DNA of 64,000 nucleotides from Gavia stellata (GCF_030936135.1 NC_082598.1:14760687-14824686), one strand, 5' to 3'; positions 1 through 13,985 are shown, numbered from the stretch's first letter. Notes: generated by a model not told the origin, from the sequence alone. Numbers and translations: made by a program.

Positions 1-3000
1 TGATTGGAGCTTCTAGTTGCTGCTGTGAAGAAAAAAAATTAGTAATTCTCACTGTTAACACCTTTCAGAGTTAAGAGCAATCACTGCAATATAAACCGAA
101 GAGGTTTATGGGTGGTAAAATCATCAGGGATTTATTTGAATGTGCTCTAGCATTTTGAAATGACCAAGAAGATATAATCTAAGATGTTTGTCTAACTTGC
201 CAGGAAGTGACTACATAAGGCTGAATTTAAATGTCGTGTACTAGTTCACTCCAAGTAGAAAGAGAGTTTGATGACTCTAGTGTAGTTTGATGTTACATCT
301 AATCTCATGAAATTGTACTTGTAACCCTCAGAGGGGCTTGCCCTCCTCTTGCATTGCTTCTTTCATATGCTCCCTGCCATGTCACTTGCCTTGGACCTAA
401 CAACCAAGTGACCTAAGGGTGAGTTAGTACATTTTGCTGTTCTTGTGGAAAAGTAATCCACCAAAAGAAAAGAGAAAAAAGAATATTCTTCTGTTGCATC
501 AGTTCACTGAACCATCTCATCCTTTGCTAGAACTGACACAAAGAAGTGAAAAAAAGCAAATCATCAGAGAAGGGAATGTGACCAGTCGTTGTGGAGAAAG
601 TCTGCAGAGCTTTGAGTTCAATGAACCTCAGACTCTGGTCTTACAAGTGGTTAAATATGATCTAAAACCAGACTGCTGCCAAAAAGCCCCTCCATGCTGC
701 TGGTAGTATGTTTTCACATTGTCCTTATGCTGACATTGCATCTAACTGTAGCTGTGCCAGGTACCTTAGGTACAACAAAACTGCTTTGCAGTATCAGCAA
801 GTCCAGCCACTGACTTTTAAAAACAGCATCATTTTCTGAGTTCTTTTTGGTAAATTAAAATTCAGCTATGTCAATTCCCTGATCTAGATCATTGGGTAAT
901 TATCTAATTGCTAGAGTTGGCACAGGAAGAAATGGAAGGTACGGGCAGTGACCATGAAAGGCTCGGTGAAGCCCCTTTGGTAGTTCATTCCTAAATCATC
1001 TTAAAGTAAATGTGAGATGTGAGACTACACACAGGCTGCAGTGGATATCAGGTTAATATCTAAAACACAGAGAAGAAGGATAAAATACCACCTGTGTTGT
1101 AATTTTGTTACATCTTTTTATGCACATTACCTGTTTTATGCTTTTAAGGTTCATATTCTGTGCAGCTATTCTGCTAAGCTCATTTTCAGCAAGTGCTTTC
1201 TCTTTCTATATTGCTATAGTCATTATTCTGAATATCTTTAAATAATACACACCATTCTGAAGATAATTTCTGGTTTTGATCTGTTGATTCAAATAAAATG
1301 TGTCTCTAATTAGCTTCTGAAAGGAAGTATTATATGTGCTGGGTAAAAAAGTGTAATTTTTTCCAAGCCTAGAGAGATTCTTTTCTGACAAAAGAAGAGG
1401 CTATGCATAAATCCAGAGTATAACATAAATAGCTAAGGGACTGAGCTGCACACAAACTGTGGATCAGAGGCAGACAGCTTCATGATATATTTTTGTAAGA
1501 TGTATAACCAATTTTTACACCATGTATTTCTTCCTTCTTTCCATTAAACATGAGGCACATATATGTGATCCCTTTAGTGTAGAAGTTTTATTCCTCTTAT
1601 TTCACACCTCCTCAGGACCTTCCTCCTAGTCATCTTTGATATTTCTTGCAACTTCAACCTCTTCAGGGGACAGAGAGGCTTCATCTTCCACTCTGCTGCA
1701 CGGTCTTCGTTTCTGGTTGTTGCTTGCAGCTAAAACAGGTCTTTAATTTTCAGCAAAACTTCTGCTTTGCAAAACCTGCAAATTAAGTCCATCTGCTGAA
1801 TATAATGATCATCCTCAGGCATTTTAAAGGGTGATCCTTGTGTGCGGTTCTTTTAATACTTCTTACCTTTTGCTTCCTGTGACATTGTATCATGGAAAAT
1901 AGGCATATGCCAGTATAGGAAAAAAAACCCTGCATTTTTTAAAAATATAAATAATGCTTTCAAAGGGTGAAGGTACTATATACAGTAGCTCTCTCATTAT
2001 ATAACTGTTCAGAGAATAGAGTAGGAAATCAGTAACTTGTGAACAAAAAACTAAGGCATAGAAATGTCTTGGGGAAAAAAATGTCTAAGATGAAATCCTG
2101 ATTCTTTAAGGGTCAATTTCCGATTGATTCCTGTGAGGCCCAGATTTTATTCCCAGCATTTATGCTAATTATGCTTACTATTAACTCCTTCATCCTCACC
2201 ACGAGACAGTAAGCTTTCATTTTCTCTTTTCCATCTTAGAGAAATCTGGGGACGCACAGCATTCACTCCTATAGATTTCAACAGCCTCCAAGCCAGAGGT
2301 CAGCATCTTGTAAGTGATGTGGTCGCATTTTGAAAAATGCTTGATCCCAAGTTGTTCCTTATATTCTTTATGGCAACAGGAGCGAGGGTTAAAATATGAC
2401 ACTGGGAGTTTACCTGTGGATTCTCTGTTGCACAAGCTCCAGAAAGTTACTTGATGCAATGAGCTACTTTTAGCTCCAAGCATCTGAGCTCCTTCCCATT
2501 TTTTTACATATGAAACAATAATGTGTGGGGCCTTTCATCCTTATGAGCTTTCATGGTGTTCATTGTGAAACAGTTCTGGGGAAACCTGGAACTTGAAAGC
2601 GGTTAATGAGGCTGCCATGCTGCCATTAATTTAACCGAGAAGCACAGAAGATGACTATCCATAGTAACCACAGAAAGGATGCAAGACACTACCCAGCCTC
2701 TTTCATCTCCTGAGAACACACCCTAAAATAGCTTTAAAATATGAATAGTGGGGAAAAATTAGAAGCAAGTCAGGCATCCATACCTGTTGATCTGCAGTGC
2801 AATGTAACACCCAGAGGCTTAACATTATATTGCTTAATTTTTAAATAGTTAACTAAGCTATTGTTAACTGACTCTACTGCATCCACAGAACACAGAGGAT
2901 TGACAAATATGGGAGTATCCATTCTTTTTACAATGAAAACTACAGAACTATGTCTGTGTTTGTGAATCAAACACAGGCCCAGGTTGCAGACGTAGGACCA

Positions 3001-3322
3001 ACCATGATGTTAAATTATTAACATAATCTCTAGAACAATTTTGGCCTGTGCCAAAAAAACAATCTCCCAAACTGCATCAAGGGCTATGACCATTATCAAC
3101 AGATAGTTTGGCCTCCTGATTCCAACAGGAGAATTCAACTATAAAGATGTGAGCTGTGTCATACCACTTAACCATGGGGCCAGAAAACAGTTTGTGGACT
3201 GTTTTATTTACTGGTATAGATATACTCTAAGTGTGTCAAAGAAGAGAAGATATAATTTCCAATGCAGCATAAGAAGCCAAAAGGACTGATGCTTTTACAT
3301 TCTTAAGCATGGCAGCTACGAT

Positions 3323-3342
3323 TACACACACACGCACACACA
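3323..3342 (+). repeat. (AC)n microsatellite, interrupted
   Basis: TACACACACACGCACACACA; about ten dinucleotide units with one G interruption. Confidence 0.85.
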
Positions 3343-6300
3343 AATTCCATTAAAATTAAGATGTGTAAAAATACACTTTAATGTATCATAATGTAATGTT
3401 TACAATTTTGTTTGGATTATTTTCCTTGTTAGAATCTTACTCAAAATATCATCGTTTTTGGTAAAAATATATTCTAGTAATTTATTCTGGTTTAAAAGCT
3501 AAAATGTTTATCTTCTCACTTGCATCATAAATATAGTCTTGCCTAGTTTTTCCATCACATTCCTCAAAAATTGAAATGTGGAATTTGTAAAAACGTGTGC
3601 GATCAGGAAAGCTGGACTTTAAACCAGCTCCTGTATCTGTCGCTATGCATTTTTGCATGTCTTCAAGTCCAGATAAAAAAACAGCGCAACTTAGTCAAAA
3701 GAAGCAAAAAGTCCTGCTCTTAAGCCATATCAGCTTCCTACCTCAATGAAAAAAAGAAGTCTCCACAGAGGTTCAGAAAGAGACCATCCAGGTGGTTCTG
3801 GCAGTCGCATCACTTATCATTAGATATGGTGCAAAACTTCCAGTTATTCCAATTATTCCAATATCAAAGTGGGGAGAAAAAAACCCAAAAGCTATAAATA
3901 AGCCAGTATTTAATAGCACTAAAGACAATTCAAAGCAATTACCAGATAACATGTGTTTTACATGAATACAGGAGTGTTAAAACTGATTTAATTTGCTTTT
4001 GTAAATAAAGAATAACATCCAATCATGCATGTTTATCTCTTTTGAAAAGATAAGTGTTCCATCTGCCAGTAGCCTCTGCCTACAAGGCTGGGTTTTTATC
4101 TTATTGTGTATTTTCCACATCTAGTAATCAACAGTGATCTTTCCCATGTGGAACTGCTTTGGCATTCTGACTTCATTTTAAACTTATTTTTAGTTAGCTA
4201 CAATTGCACTTTAATATATGATTCATAAAAAGCAAAATTAGGTTGCCAGGGTCTGGCTCTTAAGAATCAGTTTTGTGATACCTGCTTTCCTGCACTAATG
4301 GTTCAAATAAATCATTCCTGAGACAGTGGAATTTAATGCTAATAATCACCTGCACATTTCCCTCCTCTTATGCTTTAGCACTTATGACGGTGAGAATTAC
4401 TACTGTCTTCTTCAGTGCAGAAGGTGAGAAAAACCTGGCAGCATGGTTAAGTACCTATAATGCTGTTCAAGCTGCAAGCACTGATGTATGATATGCATAT
4501 GCGATAAAATTTCTGAGAAGAAATATGATCAGACAAATCATTATGCAAGTTGTGGTTTCACTTAACCTTTTTAGTCCATGAACATATTTGATGTTTTCTT
4601 ACAGCAAATTTAATAAATTCAAACATCTCTAGACTTCCTGGCCACCACTGTCCTTTACTGGTATGTAGAACTTTGGAACTTGAATAGCTGGAGGTAACTT
4701 ACGCAGTCTGTTCATGCTACCTTTGCTACTTACGCTTTAATCCGGTATAAAGCAAATAAACTTTCATCTTCTAGGCACTTAAGCTAATTACATTTAGCCA
4801 GAATCTCAAGTACTGGAATCAGTTCTATATACAGCCATTACAAAGCCAAACATCATAAAATCCAGATGCAAAAAACATGGCAACTTAGTCTAACAAATTT
4901 TCTTTGGCGTGAAACATAAACAAAACCATATTGACCACTGTAGCACTTCAGATGTCAAACTGTTAATCAGTGTTTTAAAATAAAAACTTATTTTACTATG
5001 ATGGTTATATATATGTCCATTATTATTAAAATGTACTTTGGTTCAAATATTAGAAGATGTTAGTCTAACTAGTATGTTGAATCTCTGAAAGTTAGATAAC
5101 CATGTGTTCAATTTCCCAGAAAAGTAATCATAAGTTATAAAGTTAATTTCAGTTTAATTTGATACTGTCTATTATTTTTTCCATTGAAGGGATTTTCTGT
5201 ATTTTCATTTCTATGCCACAAGTATTGGGGGAATTACTGCTCTTTCAAAAACTACTAGTAGAGATAATTATAAACAGTCTTTTTCAAATCAATCCGACTT
5301 TTAACACTTGAGTTAACCCTACAAATTTCTTTCCAAGTCATACTAAACAGTTGATAAAACTAAAAGAAAGAGCTCATAGAAAAGAGTAAGGTCATAATCT
5401 AGCAGACTCATTTTTGGCAAAATAATTCATATGTGTTTCAGATTGTGTGATATATTAGCCTCCTGTCTTGCACAGGTGCATTAACACCCTGAGTTGGGAG
5501 CAGATTACTCTATACTGCACAGTGAAAACTGCATTTAATATTCCTTTGCTATATGTAATCCAGTAACAATATAAATTAGTCCGAGGTCCAGAAAAGATTG
5601 TTTTAGCTTTAGAAAGCTTTGCAGTGCTTGATTTTTCTCTTACATTGCTAGTGTAAAACTGTTCCAGCTTCAGTGTTCCGATTCCCAAACTCACTCTCTA
5701 GTTCATACTGCTGTTCATCGCCTTAGGTTCATAAGGGTGTTTACATAAAAGTAAGCCCTAATTATTGTATGGATTTTATAGGATCCATAGTGCACCTCAT
5801 TTTGGCAGTAAAAATTCCATTTAAGATAATTTGGGAGTTTTATATTTTATTAATTCATTGTAACTTGTTTACCAGTGGGTTCATTTCGTAAAAGGTGCAC
5901 TGAGACTAAGTGTGGGGTTCAGTTCCTTTTGTTGTTAGAAAAGTAATTTGAGAAATGATTGTCTGGCAATTCGTGGAGGCAGTCTGTGAGCTCATCTGCT
6001 TTTGAATCATTATGAACCCTCAGTGCCTGTGAAGCAAACGTGACACCTAGAGTTCATCAGGGATTTCCCGTCATGTCATTTTCAATCCATGTCAGTTAGT
6101 CAAAATCAAAACTTCTCAGTGGGATATTTGCACCAGTTCTAATGAAGGTGCAATTCTTGTCCAAAATAAGAGAAGGAGAGTAACCCATATTAGACTAGTT
6201 ACTATCTGGGATATGAGAGAATAAGGTTCAGGATTTAGATCCAGAAATTTTTTTTTTTTTTTAAATTTAAACAGATTTAAACAGCTCCTATAAAAAAGAC

Positions 6301-6419
6301 TGAGAAGATCCACCTCAAAAGCAGATGGTGGAGTCATTCACGGGGGATTCTGAAGCCTGAGGCAGGGCACAGATATAGTAGGACAAGCTGAAAATGCTAG
6401 TACTCCTTTTTGGCTGCAG

Positions 6420-6482
6420 ACTATTGCCCCAGAGCTCTGCTGGAGGAAAGAATCATGTTCATGCTGCCTCAGAAAAAGCCAG
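6420..6482 (+). other. Candidate small exon (63 bp) with strong splice signals
   Basis: A pyrimidine tract and acceptor CTCCTTTTTGGCTGCAG precede 63 bases that end CCAG before GTAAGTTA, a perfect donor. All three frames are open across the 63 bases. No protein similarity was recognised, and no partner exon is known, so a lncRNA exon or a chance arrangement are both possible. Confidence 0.25.
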
Positions 6483-7070
6483 GTAAGTTAAATTAAATTG
6501 TTACTGTAGGTGTTTTGATATTGTCTGATACAGGCTAGAGAGTGCTTTTGTAATACTTTGTCCTCCTTCCTGCTGGCAGAGAGAAGGGAGATTGTGCACA
6601 GTAGGTGTTGCTTGAGCTGGAGGACACTGTCTCCACTGCTTTAGTTGCAAGTCCTTCAAATATCAAGCAGAGCATGACATGGGTTTTCTCATAACATAGG
6701 TTTAGATCTTAACTACTGGTTCTCTCATCTTTTTCTGCTGTGAGATAGGAAATGTCTTTCCTTATCACTCTTACTGGTAACCATTATGTCACAGAAACTG
6801 ACTGAAAGCATTGAAGAGCAGAAAGACGAGATACTCCAGGATTCAACTCTGCTGCTGCCGTGCAAAGTGCTTGCTAGTCAAAGTTCGGCTAAAAGCTGCC
6901 TAAGCAAAACCTACAAGTGGATTCCATGATTTCAGCATCCAAACACCAAATTAAATGACAAGACTAACTTGACCAGTCCCCTAAGCTCAGTAAACTTCTG
7001 AAGTGCATGAAACTATCTTTCAGCAAAATACATTTATTTAAGCCTTTAAAAAGAGACTGACTAGGATTTT

Positions 7071-7087
7071 TTGTTGTTGTTGTTGTT
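7071..7087 (+). repeat. (TTG)n microsatellite
   Basis: Five to six TTG units in a T-rich context. Confidence 0.8.
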
Positions 7088-9589
7088 ATACTACTGCTGG
7101 CATTCCATGAAACATGATTATTTCAAGGACAAAACCCAAACCAAAACCTAACCCATCAAAAAGAGAGTACTGGCATTTTGAAAGGAGCCACACAGGTTAC
7201 ACTCCAACTTCTTCACAAGGGATTGCCAAATCTTTTTAGTGGTTAGGGGGATTCCTTCCTTCACCTAAGTAAGCAATAAAGCAGCAATACAAAGTTTATA
7301 ATGCAGCTTTAACAACCCGTGTTATTTCTTTTCCCCATGGATGCTGCAGGTTGTGAGCTTCCTCACAATCTTCCTGTGAGATTAAGTTCATATATTTTGC
7401 CTAGGGAAAAGCTAAACATGCTTTATTTACACTCTGTCCTGTTAGCATATCTCACACACTAGTATACATTGAGTCTAAAAATTTTAAGTTTTGACTCTCC
7501 TTGTGCTCTAGTTCGTGTTGCTGTGCCTCAACAGAAGTTATACTCACAGGAAAGGTGTCTGTATTGTCCATATTGGAGTAAGCATGACTTATAAACATCT
7601 TCAGACATACCACCTATATGTATTTGAGGAAATCTGAATGTAAGTGAATTTGAGTAACTATAATACCTTACCTACATAAGAAATCTACTAAATATATTTA
7701 AAATATTTTAAATATTTACAAATTTATATAGTTGCATTGGTGCAAACCTTTGCTAAAATAAACGTAGTTTTCATAAATAAGTTAGGAAAGCAGATCTGAC
7801 ATTTCTTGGGTCAGTATAGATTTTTGCACAGTGAGGGTCTGAATTAGGTGAAGCGTGTAGGCCAATCTCAGTGTAAACTTGTAATAACTGATGACATCAT
7901 AGGTTTTCAAATGCATGGGTAGCTCTGGTTTCCACCAAAAGTCAACAGCAGTTAGATTACTAGTTTCCATGGTGATCCTTTCCTGTGCAATTTATTTTTC
8001 ATAGCCATTAGATTTCTAACTTACAAATGCATTTTAAAGAAAAATAAAAGTCATTCTTCTTTCACACACTGCTCATAGTCTTACAGCTTGGTTTCTCCCA
8101 TGAAGAAAGGTGGTCTATGGGGAGAGATTGGGCCTGTGACTAGTGTGCAGTCACTGTAGAATTAAGAGTCTGTTTTAATCTATAAGTATTTGATCGTACT
8201 TGAAGTATGATAAGCTATGCAGTGCCTTTATGTGAAATGCTGCTGGGAGAGTATTCAGACACCTAGGAGGTCTCTTATGTTTTGTTTTGGGATCAATTTG
8301 ATGTTAGCATATGTTTGCCATAACACTTCATTAGAGTTAAAATTCAGAGGTCTTATTCTCCTCTAAAGTCAGGGTTCCCTGATGTAGCAAGGTCACATCT
8401 CCCTTCTGGCTCACTGGACAAGTTATCATAGGAACCATCTGACACAGGGCATTCAAGGCCATTTATATCGGAAGTTCAGCCAGTGAAGGAGAATTAGGCT
8501 CAAGCCACTCAAGCTACAATTTCCATGAAGCGGCGTGGCAGCTGAAAGATAGACATGACTGCAGGCCAAGACTAAGCATTTGGGCACATATCTGTGAAAA
8601 TGTCTATGCTTTCATTTTCTTGGCATTAGTGACACTGCATTCCAAAGTAAGGCCTATTTCTTCAGATGTCTGCCCTAATAAATGATTTTCTTGAAAATAT
8701 AATTTCCAATACAGGGCTAAAGAGGGAAATCCTTAATGTCCTATTGACCCAGCCATGTACTTCACTTCTTTAACCAGAATGACAGAAAAAAGTGTGTGTC
8801 AGCATTTTCTTAGACACTTAACACGTTCAGCTTTTCCAAGTGACATGGATATCTCATTGCAGTATATGAACTCTGCTAAGAACAGCAGTTTCTTCTAAGA
8901 ATGGGGATGAACTTTCCTGGTTTTCCTTTTCTTTGTTTTTTCCCCAAAAATATATAGTTTTAGTGAGGGTCCAGTGGGCCGTTAAGGACTGTCTTTATTT
9001 TGGCTTTCCCTTTGACTGAGCTCTTTATAAGGGATGATGTGTGGTTTCCCTTTAGAAGAAGAGGAGTTTTGTGAGTAGTTAAGGGCAAAAAATTGAATTT
9101 GTTAGTGGTGCATTCCACACTTTTATGACTAAGCCTGTAGCACATGTCTATGTAACTGGTACATAACATGATACTAAATCAGCCCGCATAACTAAATTGC
9201 AACATACCATTGATTTTAGTCACTAATAAAACACATACATGTGTTTCAAGTGGTTTTAATTATCTGTTTATTATTAAAGCATGTTTTCTCTGCTGTGTTT
9301 CTATAAAGTTTTGATGCAAAGAAGAATTTTCTTCCAAATTTAAGCTTAACTGTATTACTTGAGACATTTTTTGACCAGGCAAACAGTGACAAATGGCTAT
9401 TAACCAAACTATTGTTCTTTAACTTTGACTTCTTCAAGGTGCTACAGAAATCATGCCAGAGAGCTGATGTTCAGGGAAAAATAATTAAAGGTCCAACTGA
9501 TTGCATGAGAGGACTATGTGGTTAGCTTCACAGAAATGAACCAGTTCTTGAGCTGAGGCCAGAACAATCTGCAAGCCTGACTAGCAAAC

Positions 9590-10330
9590 TCACAGGAAAC
9601 CAGCTCTCTGCCTCATGATCTGTTCCCTTCTCCCGCTGACCCAATAATTCCTGCCTCTGTGATTCACTGTCCTCCACTCTTTGTTTTGTTTTTATCCCTT
9701 CTCTGACAGGAGAACTCTAACGCACTCCCATTACTCCTTTCCTCTCTTCCTGATCTTGCACAGCACACAATGACTTGGTGGCCTAGACGCCTTACTGCAC
9801 AATACATGTGTTTTCTCCTCCAGTTTTGCCATTTCCCTAAGTAATGTTCTTCAGAGTAAATCTACTTAATCCCAGTAAGTTTTTCCACATCTCTGACTCC
9901 TGAATCTTTCAATCCTCCTGTATCCACTTCTCTCTCTCCTAAGACGGCATCTCACTGACATCTTTGGAGAGGAAATCAGCAAAGGCTTCTACTTTATCTT
10001 GCTTTCTCTTCTCCTCTCCAACTTTCTCTCCTTTTCCCTTGAGGCAGAGATGCTATGGCGGCTCTCTTCCTCTCAGAGCTCTGCTTTCTCCAGCAACCCC
10101 ATCCCATCACTTGATCACCCTCTTCCATTTTATCCATTACTCTTCCTATAGGTTTCGTCACTTGCCCTTTTCAGTACAATCCTGCTTCAGTCTATCCCAC
10201 AGTCACCTCGCCACCCTTGTCTCTCCAACAGTTGCCCTATTTACTTTTTACTTTGTAAGTTCATTGAAAGAAAAATTGAGTTTTTCTCCTCTGGTTCCAT
10301 CATAGAACATCTTCCAGCTAACACATTTTG
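9590..10330 (+). repeat. Pyrimidine-rich block, possible old retroposon
   Basis: Some 740 bases in which the + strand is mostly C and T, with many TCTCC and TTTCC runs and few purine runs. This lack of stops creates a spurious 113-residue frame (9964-10305) with no recognisable domain. The text resembles a decayed pyrimidine-rich retroposon found in sauropsids, but this is not certain. It could equally be simple strand-asymmetric DNA. Confidence 0.3.
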
Positions 10331-11977
10331 TATTCCACCAAACTGATGATTGCCAAAGTCTTTTCAAACCTTTAGACCACATAGCCTTATCCTGCTTGGT
10401 ATCTCTCATTCATTTTCAAATATTGGCTCACAGATATTAACAGGAACATAATAGCACTCTCAGCAGTTTATACTCACATAATAAATTTTAAAACAAGTAC
10501 CTTATTCCTTTGCCTGCTTTGTCCATTGTGCTTGGGAGGAACAAACCACAAACGTTGACAGGACACGGCTTCTTCACAGTCTTCTTTTTCCTTTATGTCT
10601 GTGGATAATCAGACAATTGCTAGATTACTGGCCTGCAGAGACCTTTACTTATCACTACCTTTACTAAACTAATCTGATATTACCTAGTTTTCTTGCACTC
10701 ATTTGTCTGAAACTGTTCCTTTGTTTTATCTTTAAATGATTTTTGAGGCAAGACTGTGGGTTTTATCCATTCTTCATAGGACTCTTCCCACAGTGGGGTC
10801 TCAGTCCATGACTAAGGCACCACTTCATTTCAGTAATAACAGCCATACCTTAAAGGCTTAACTGAATTACAGCTGTATCTAAATGCACATAATTGTTAAT
10901 AAACCAGACTCCTATTTTTATTGGAATTGTTTGAATTTAACGCCTTTTTCAGTAATTTACTCTTCTTTGTAATTAAAGATAGTGAGGAACATATGGTTAC
11001 ACTTTCTGATCTGAGCGACTAGCCATATTTTGAGATCTCATAGGTTATTCCCATTGGATGGAGAAATTGATGGGGTAACTTCTCTTTTACGTTTCTTTCC
11101 AGTTATTTCTGAGAAGGTTTATTTCCAAGAAAGAAATTCCTCCTTTTTTGAAACCATCAGGATTGAAGCTACCAGAAATAATACATCCTCCAGTTGGTAC
11201 CCAACCGATAATACACTCTGTAAACTTCTCCTAGGGCATATACTGGCATTGGTTCTTTTTATGTCTTCAATCTATTTCTGAGCTTTGCTCCACATCTCAG
11301 TTTGAAGTCTCTTCTATACACACATATATCCATGCATGTACAAGCTAAGCAAAACTGCTTCACTATTTTTATATGGATTTGTGTTTTGAGTCTGGACACT
11401 GCTGCTTGCCTGCATGGAGGGGTTGAATGACCTCTTACAACTATTATAAACAAACAACAAGTTCATACCTGTCTCAATAATGTATCTATTAAACTGAGGT
11501 TTCTTTTAAGAACTGTATGCAGATGCGTTTATTATGAATTTTGTGACATGATCTGTAAAATCCTGACAGATCATAAACCTACTTTTGTATTTCGGCTTTG
11601 TAAACCTCTGGAAAAACTGTTTCACTCAAAAACATAAAGAATTTTTCATGGATCACTGGAAATGCAACATTTACATTGAAACATTAAGACATCTCAATTT
11701 TAAAGCTGTAAGAAAATTTTTTTTCATACAGTAAGATAGAGAAACTTTGTATGAAGTAGTTTACTAGCACTGACTGTGCTCTGTTTCAGAACCTGTCAGA
11801 AACCCAACCAGAACCTTTGCAAGTACATGTAGGCTTTGCTGTCTGTGTGCATTTGGAAGACTCAGTTGTGGCTATATGGTTACTTCATGTTGATTTTGTG
11901 GTGAAATGAACAAAAGGCACATCACAGACTTTATTATAAACTGTAAATAATGTAGTACAGGCCTTGCTAAATCAGTT

Positions 11978-12717
11978 GGGCCAGGTCCTGCACTTGGGTC
12001 ACATCAACTCCATGCGACGCTGCAGGCTTGAGGAAGAGTGGCTGGAAAGCTGCCCGGTGGAAAAGGACCTGGGGGTGTTGGTCGACAGCCAGCTGAATAT
12101 GAGCCAGCAGTGTGCCCAGGTGGCCAAGAAGGCCAACGGCATCCTGGCTTGTATCAGAAATGGTGTGGCCAGCGGGAGTAGGGAGGTGATCGTGCCCCTG
12201 TACTCGGTGCTGGTGAGGCCGCACCTTGAATACTGTGTTCAGTTTTGGGCCCCTCACTACAAGAAGGACATTGAGGTGCTGGAGCGTGTCCAGAGAAGGG
12301 CAACAAAGCTGGTGAGGGGTCTGGAGCCCAAGTCTTATGAGGGGCGGCTGAGGGAACTGGGGTTGTTCAGTCTGGAGAAGAGGAGGCCGAGGGGAGACCT
12401 CATCGCTCTCTACAATTACCTGAAAGGGGTTTGTGGTGACAAGTGATAGGACAAGAGGAAATGGCCTCAAGTTGCGCCAGGGGAGGTTTAGATTGGATAT
12501 TAAGAAAAATTTCTTTACTGAGAGAGTGGTGAGACACTGGAATAAGCTGCCCAGGGAGGTGGTGGAGTCACCATCCCTGGAGGTGTTCAAGGAACATGTG
12601 GACATGGCATTATGGGACATGGTTTAGTGGGCATGGTGGTGTTGGGTTGATGGTTGGACTTGATGATCTTACAGGTCTTTTCCAACCTTAGTGAGTCTGT
12701 GACTCTGTGATCCTGTG
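11978..12717 (+). mobile_element. CR1 LINE, 5'-truncated, inactive
   Basis: The + strand encodes the C-terminal end of the CR1 ORF2 reverse-transcriptase protein (frame from about 11979 to 12446). Typical CR1 landmarks are present: [47 protein letters not shown] and [17 protein letters not shown]. The frame then stops and resumes in another frame from about 12436 with [22 protein letters not shown] and [10 protein letters not shown]. Compared with the usual CR1 layout, the segment between the two appears to have lost a few tens of bases, which explains the shift. The endonuclease and most of the polymerase are missing, as in nearly all CR1 copies. The 3' UTR has GGTTGGACTTGATGATCTTA and TTTTCCAACCTTA and ends in degenerate CTGTGA-type repeats at about 12717. 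The long minus-strand frame over the same bases is a shadow. Confidence 0.93.
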
Positions 12718-12848
12718 AAAAGGCGTGTAGATGCGGTGCTTAGGGACATGCTTTAGTGGTGGACTTGGCAGTGGTAGGTTTACGGTTGGACTCAATGATC
12801 ATAAAGGTCTTTTCCAACCTAAATGGTCCTACGATTCTATGATTCTAT
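12718..12848 (+). mobile_element. Second CR1 LINE 3' end, abutting the first
   Basis: A separate short CR1 3' end in the same orientation begins where the first one ends. It repeats the 3' landmarks in order: GGACATGCTTTAGTGG, GGTTGGACTCAATGATC, AAAGGTCTTTTCCAACC, then the terminal ATTCTATGATTCTAT (12834-12848). Its tail is a cleaner copy of the CR1 octamer than that of the upstream element, suggesting a different subfamily or a younger insertion. It has no coding capacity. Confidence 0.9.
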
Positions 12849-13889
12849 ATGTAAAAGCCATGTTAGTTCTACCCACACACTCCATAGCTAGTATTTTGCT
12901 GTCACTTTTTATTAGCACATTATAACTACCAGCTATTTTATAAGTGTAATATGCGATGACACATTAAAGGATGCATAATGTATTTCTGTCAGGAAAAATA
13001 CATTTCACTTGCCTTATTTTTTCTTTGCACTTCCAATTCTAAATTTGCTTGTGTATTCTGCTGTACATACCCTGTATGCAATAACTTGTCTCCCGGTGGC
13101 AGTCCCCCTGTGGGGGAAAAAGCTAATTTAGGATTTTATATGTATACTTTGGGTCATTTTCCTTGGAACTTAGTTCATGTTGAGATGCCCTTTGCTCCTT
13201 CAGTAATCCTATTGGAGCATTATCATTGGGGCTTTTTAATTCCCCCGTAAGTTTTCCACCTTTGCTAGTTCTGACAAATTAGAGTCAGTTCTACCAACGT
13301 GGAGATTCATTGCGTAAAGGAACATATGAATATGCCTTCACAGACACAACAGATATGAGTGTGCCCTTCCCTGCTTTTGAGATGGCTGCTTACGAGCCTG
13401 CTCTCGTCAGAAAACTGGTTAGCTGTGTTAGGGCAACATGGTATCTCAGCCAGTCAAATTTGCTGAGAGGCGTGTATAGTGTTTTGGGTATAGTGCTCCC
13501 TAATGCAGTTGTATGGCTCCTGGATTGTTCATGACTTGTGCCTACCAAGCTCATGACTGTTTGGCTATGCATAATCAAGGTTAACATTTTGTATTTTAAA
13601 TATTGTGTTCTTCATTTGACAGTGCTCAGTTCACTGGCGCATTGTCTTCACTCAGCCTTAGATCAGGACAGATACAGAAAGTTTAGTGGAAAACACCTGC
13701 TACAGTTGTATACATGCATCTTCAAATGATATGTGCAAATTTCTGGTGCCCCATGAAAACAAAAGGTTTTTTTCAGTCTCATTTACAGTATAACAAAGTA
13801 GTTGTTATAAATTGTAACCTTTCAACACTGATCCTGATGAATATGCAACAAAAAGGTAAGGTTTTTGAGAAAAGCAATTGCAAGGATCT

Positions 13890-13985
13890 AACTATAATAA
13901 TACCTAGCTCTTGTACAATCCTTTTCATCAACTGATCTCAAAGCACTTTAGAAAGGAGATCAGTATCATTACCCCCATTTTACTC
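13890..13985 (-). repeat. MIR/L2-type repeat tail, reverse orientation
   Basis: Read on the minus strand this gives AAAATGGGGGTAATGATACT, AAAGTGCTTTGAGATCAGTTG and GAGCTAGGTATTATT, the characteristic 3' region of an old amniote SINE/LINE family. Boundaries are approximate. Confidence 0.6.

Larger units (their letters stand above)
1..11977. other. Intergenic, far upstream of STX18
   Basis: AT-rich DNA with no recognisable protein-coding exon on either strand. All frames of 60-113 residues lack domains and recognised similarity. Beyond the microsatellites, the candidate exon at 6420 and the pyrimidine-rich block at 9.6-10.3 kb, I see nothing specific. In mammals this side of STX18 faces MSX1. 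Confidence 0.6.

Noticed and set aside
7681..7735. AT-rich near-palindrome (TTTAAAATATTTTAAATATTT)
   Set aside because: Expected from extreme AT content; no precise symmetry or supporting context.
9964..10305. 113-residue Ser/Phe/Leu-rich + frame
   Set aside because: Lies in a pyrimidine-rich tract that lacks stops by composition; no domain recognised.
11967..12620. 217-residue minus-strand frame
   Set aside because: Shadow of the CR1 ORF2 remnant coded on the + strand.
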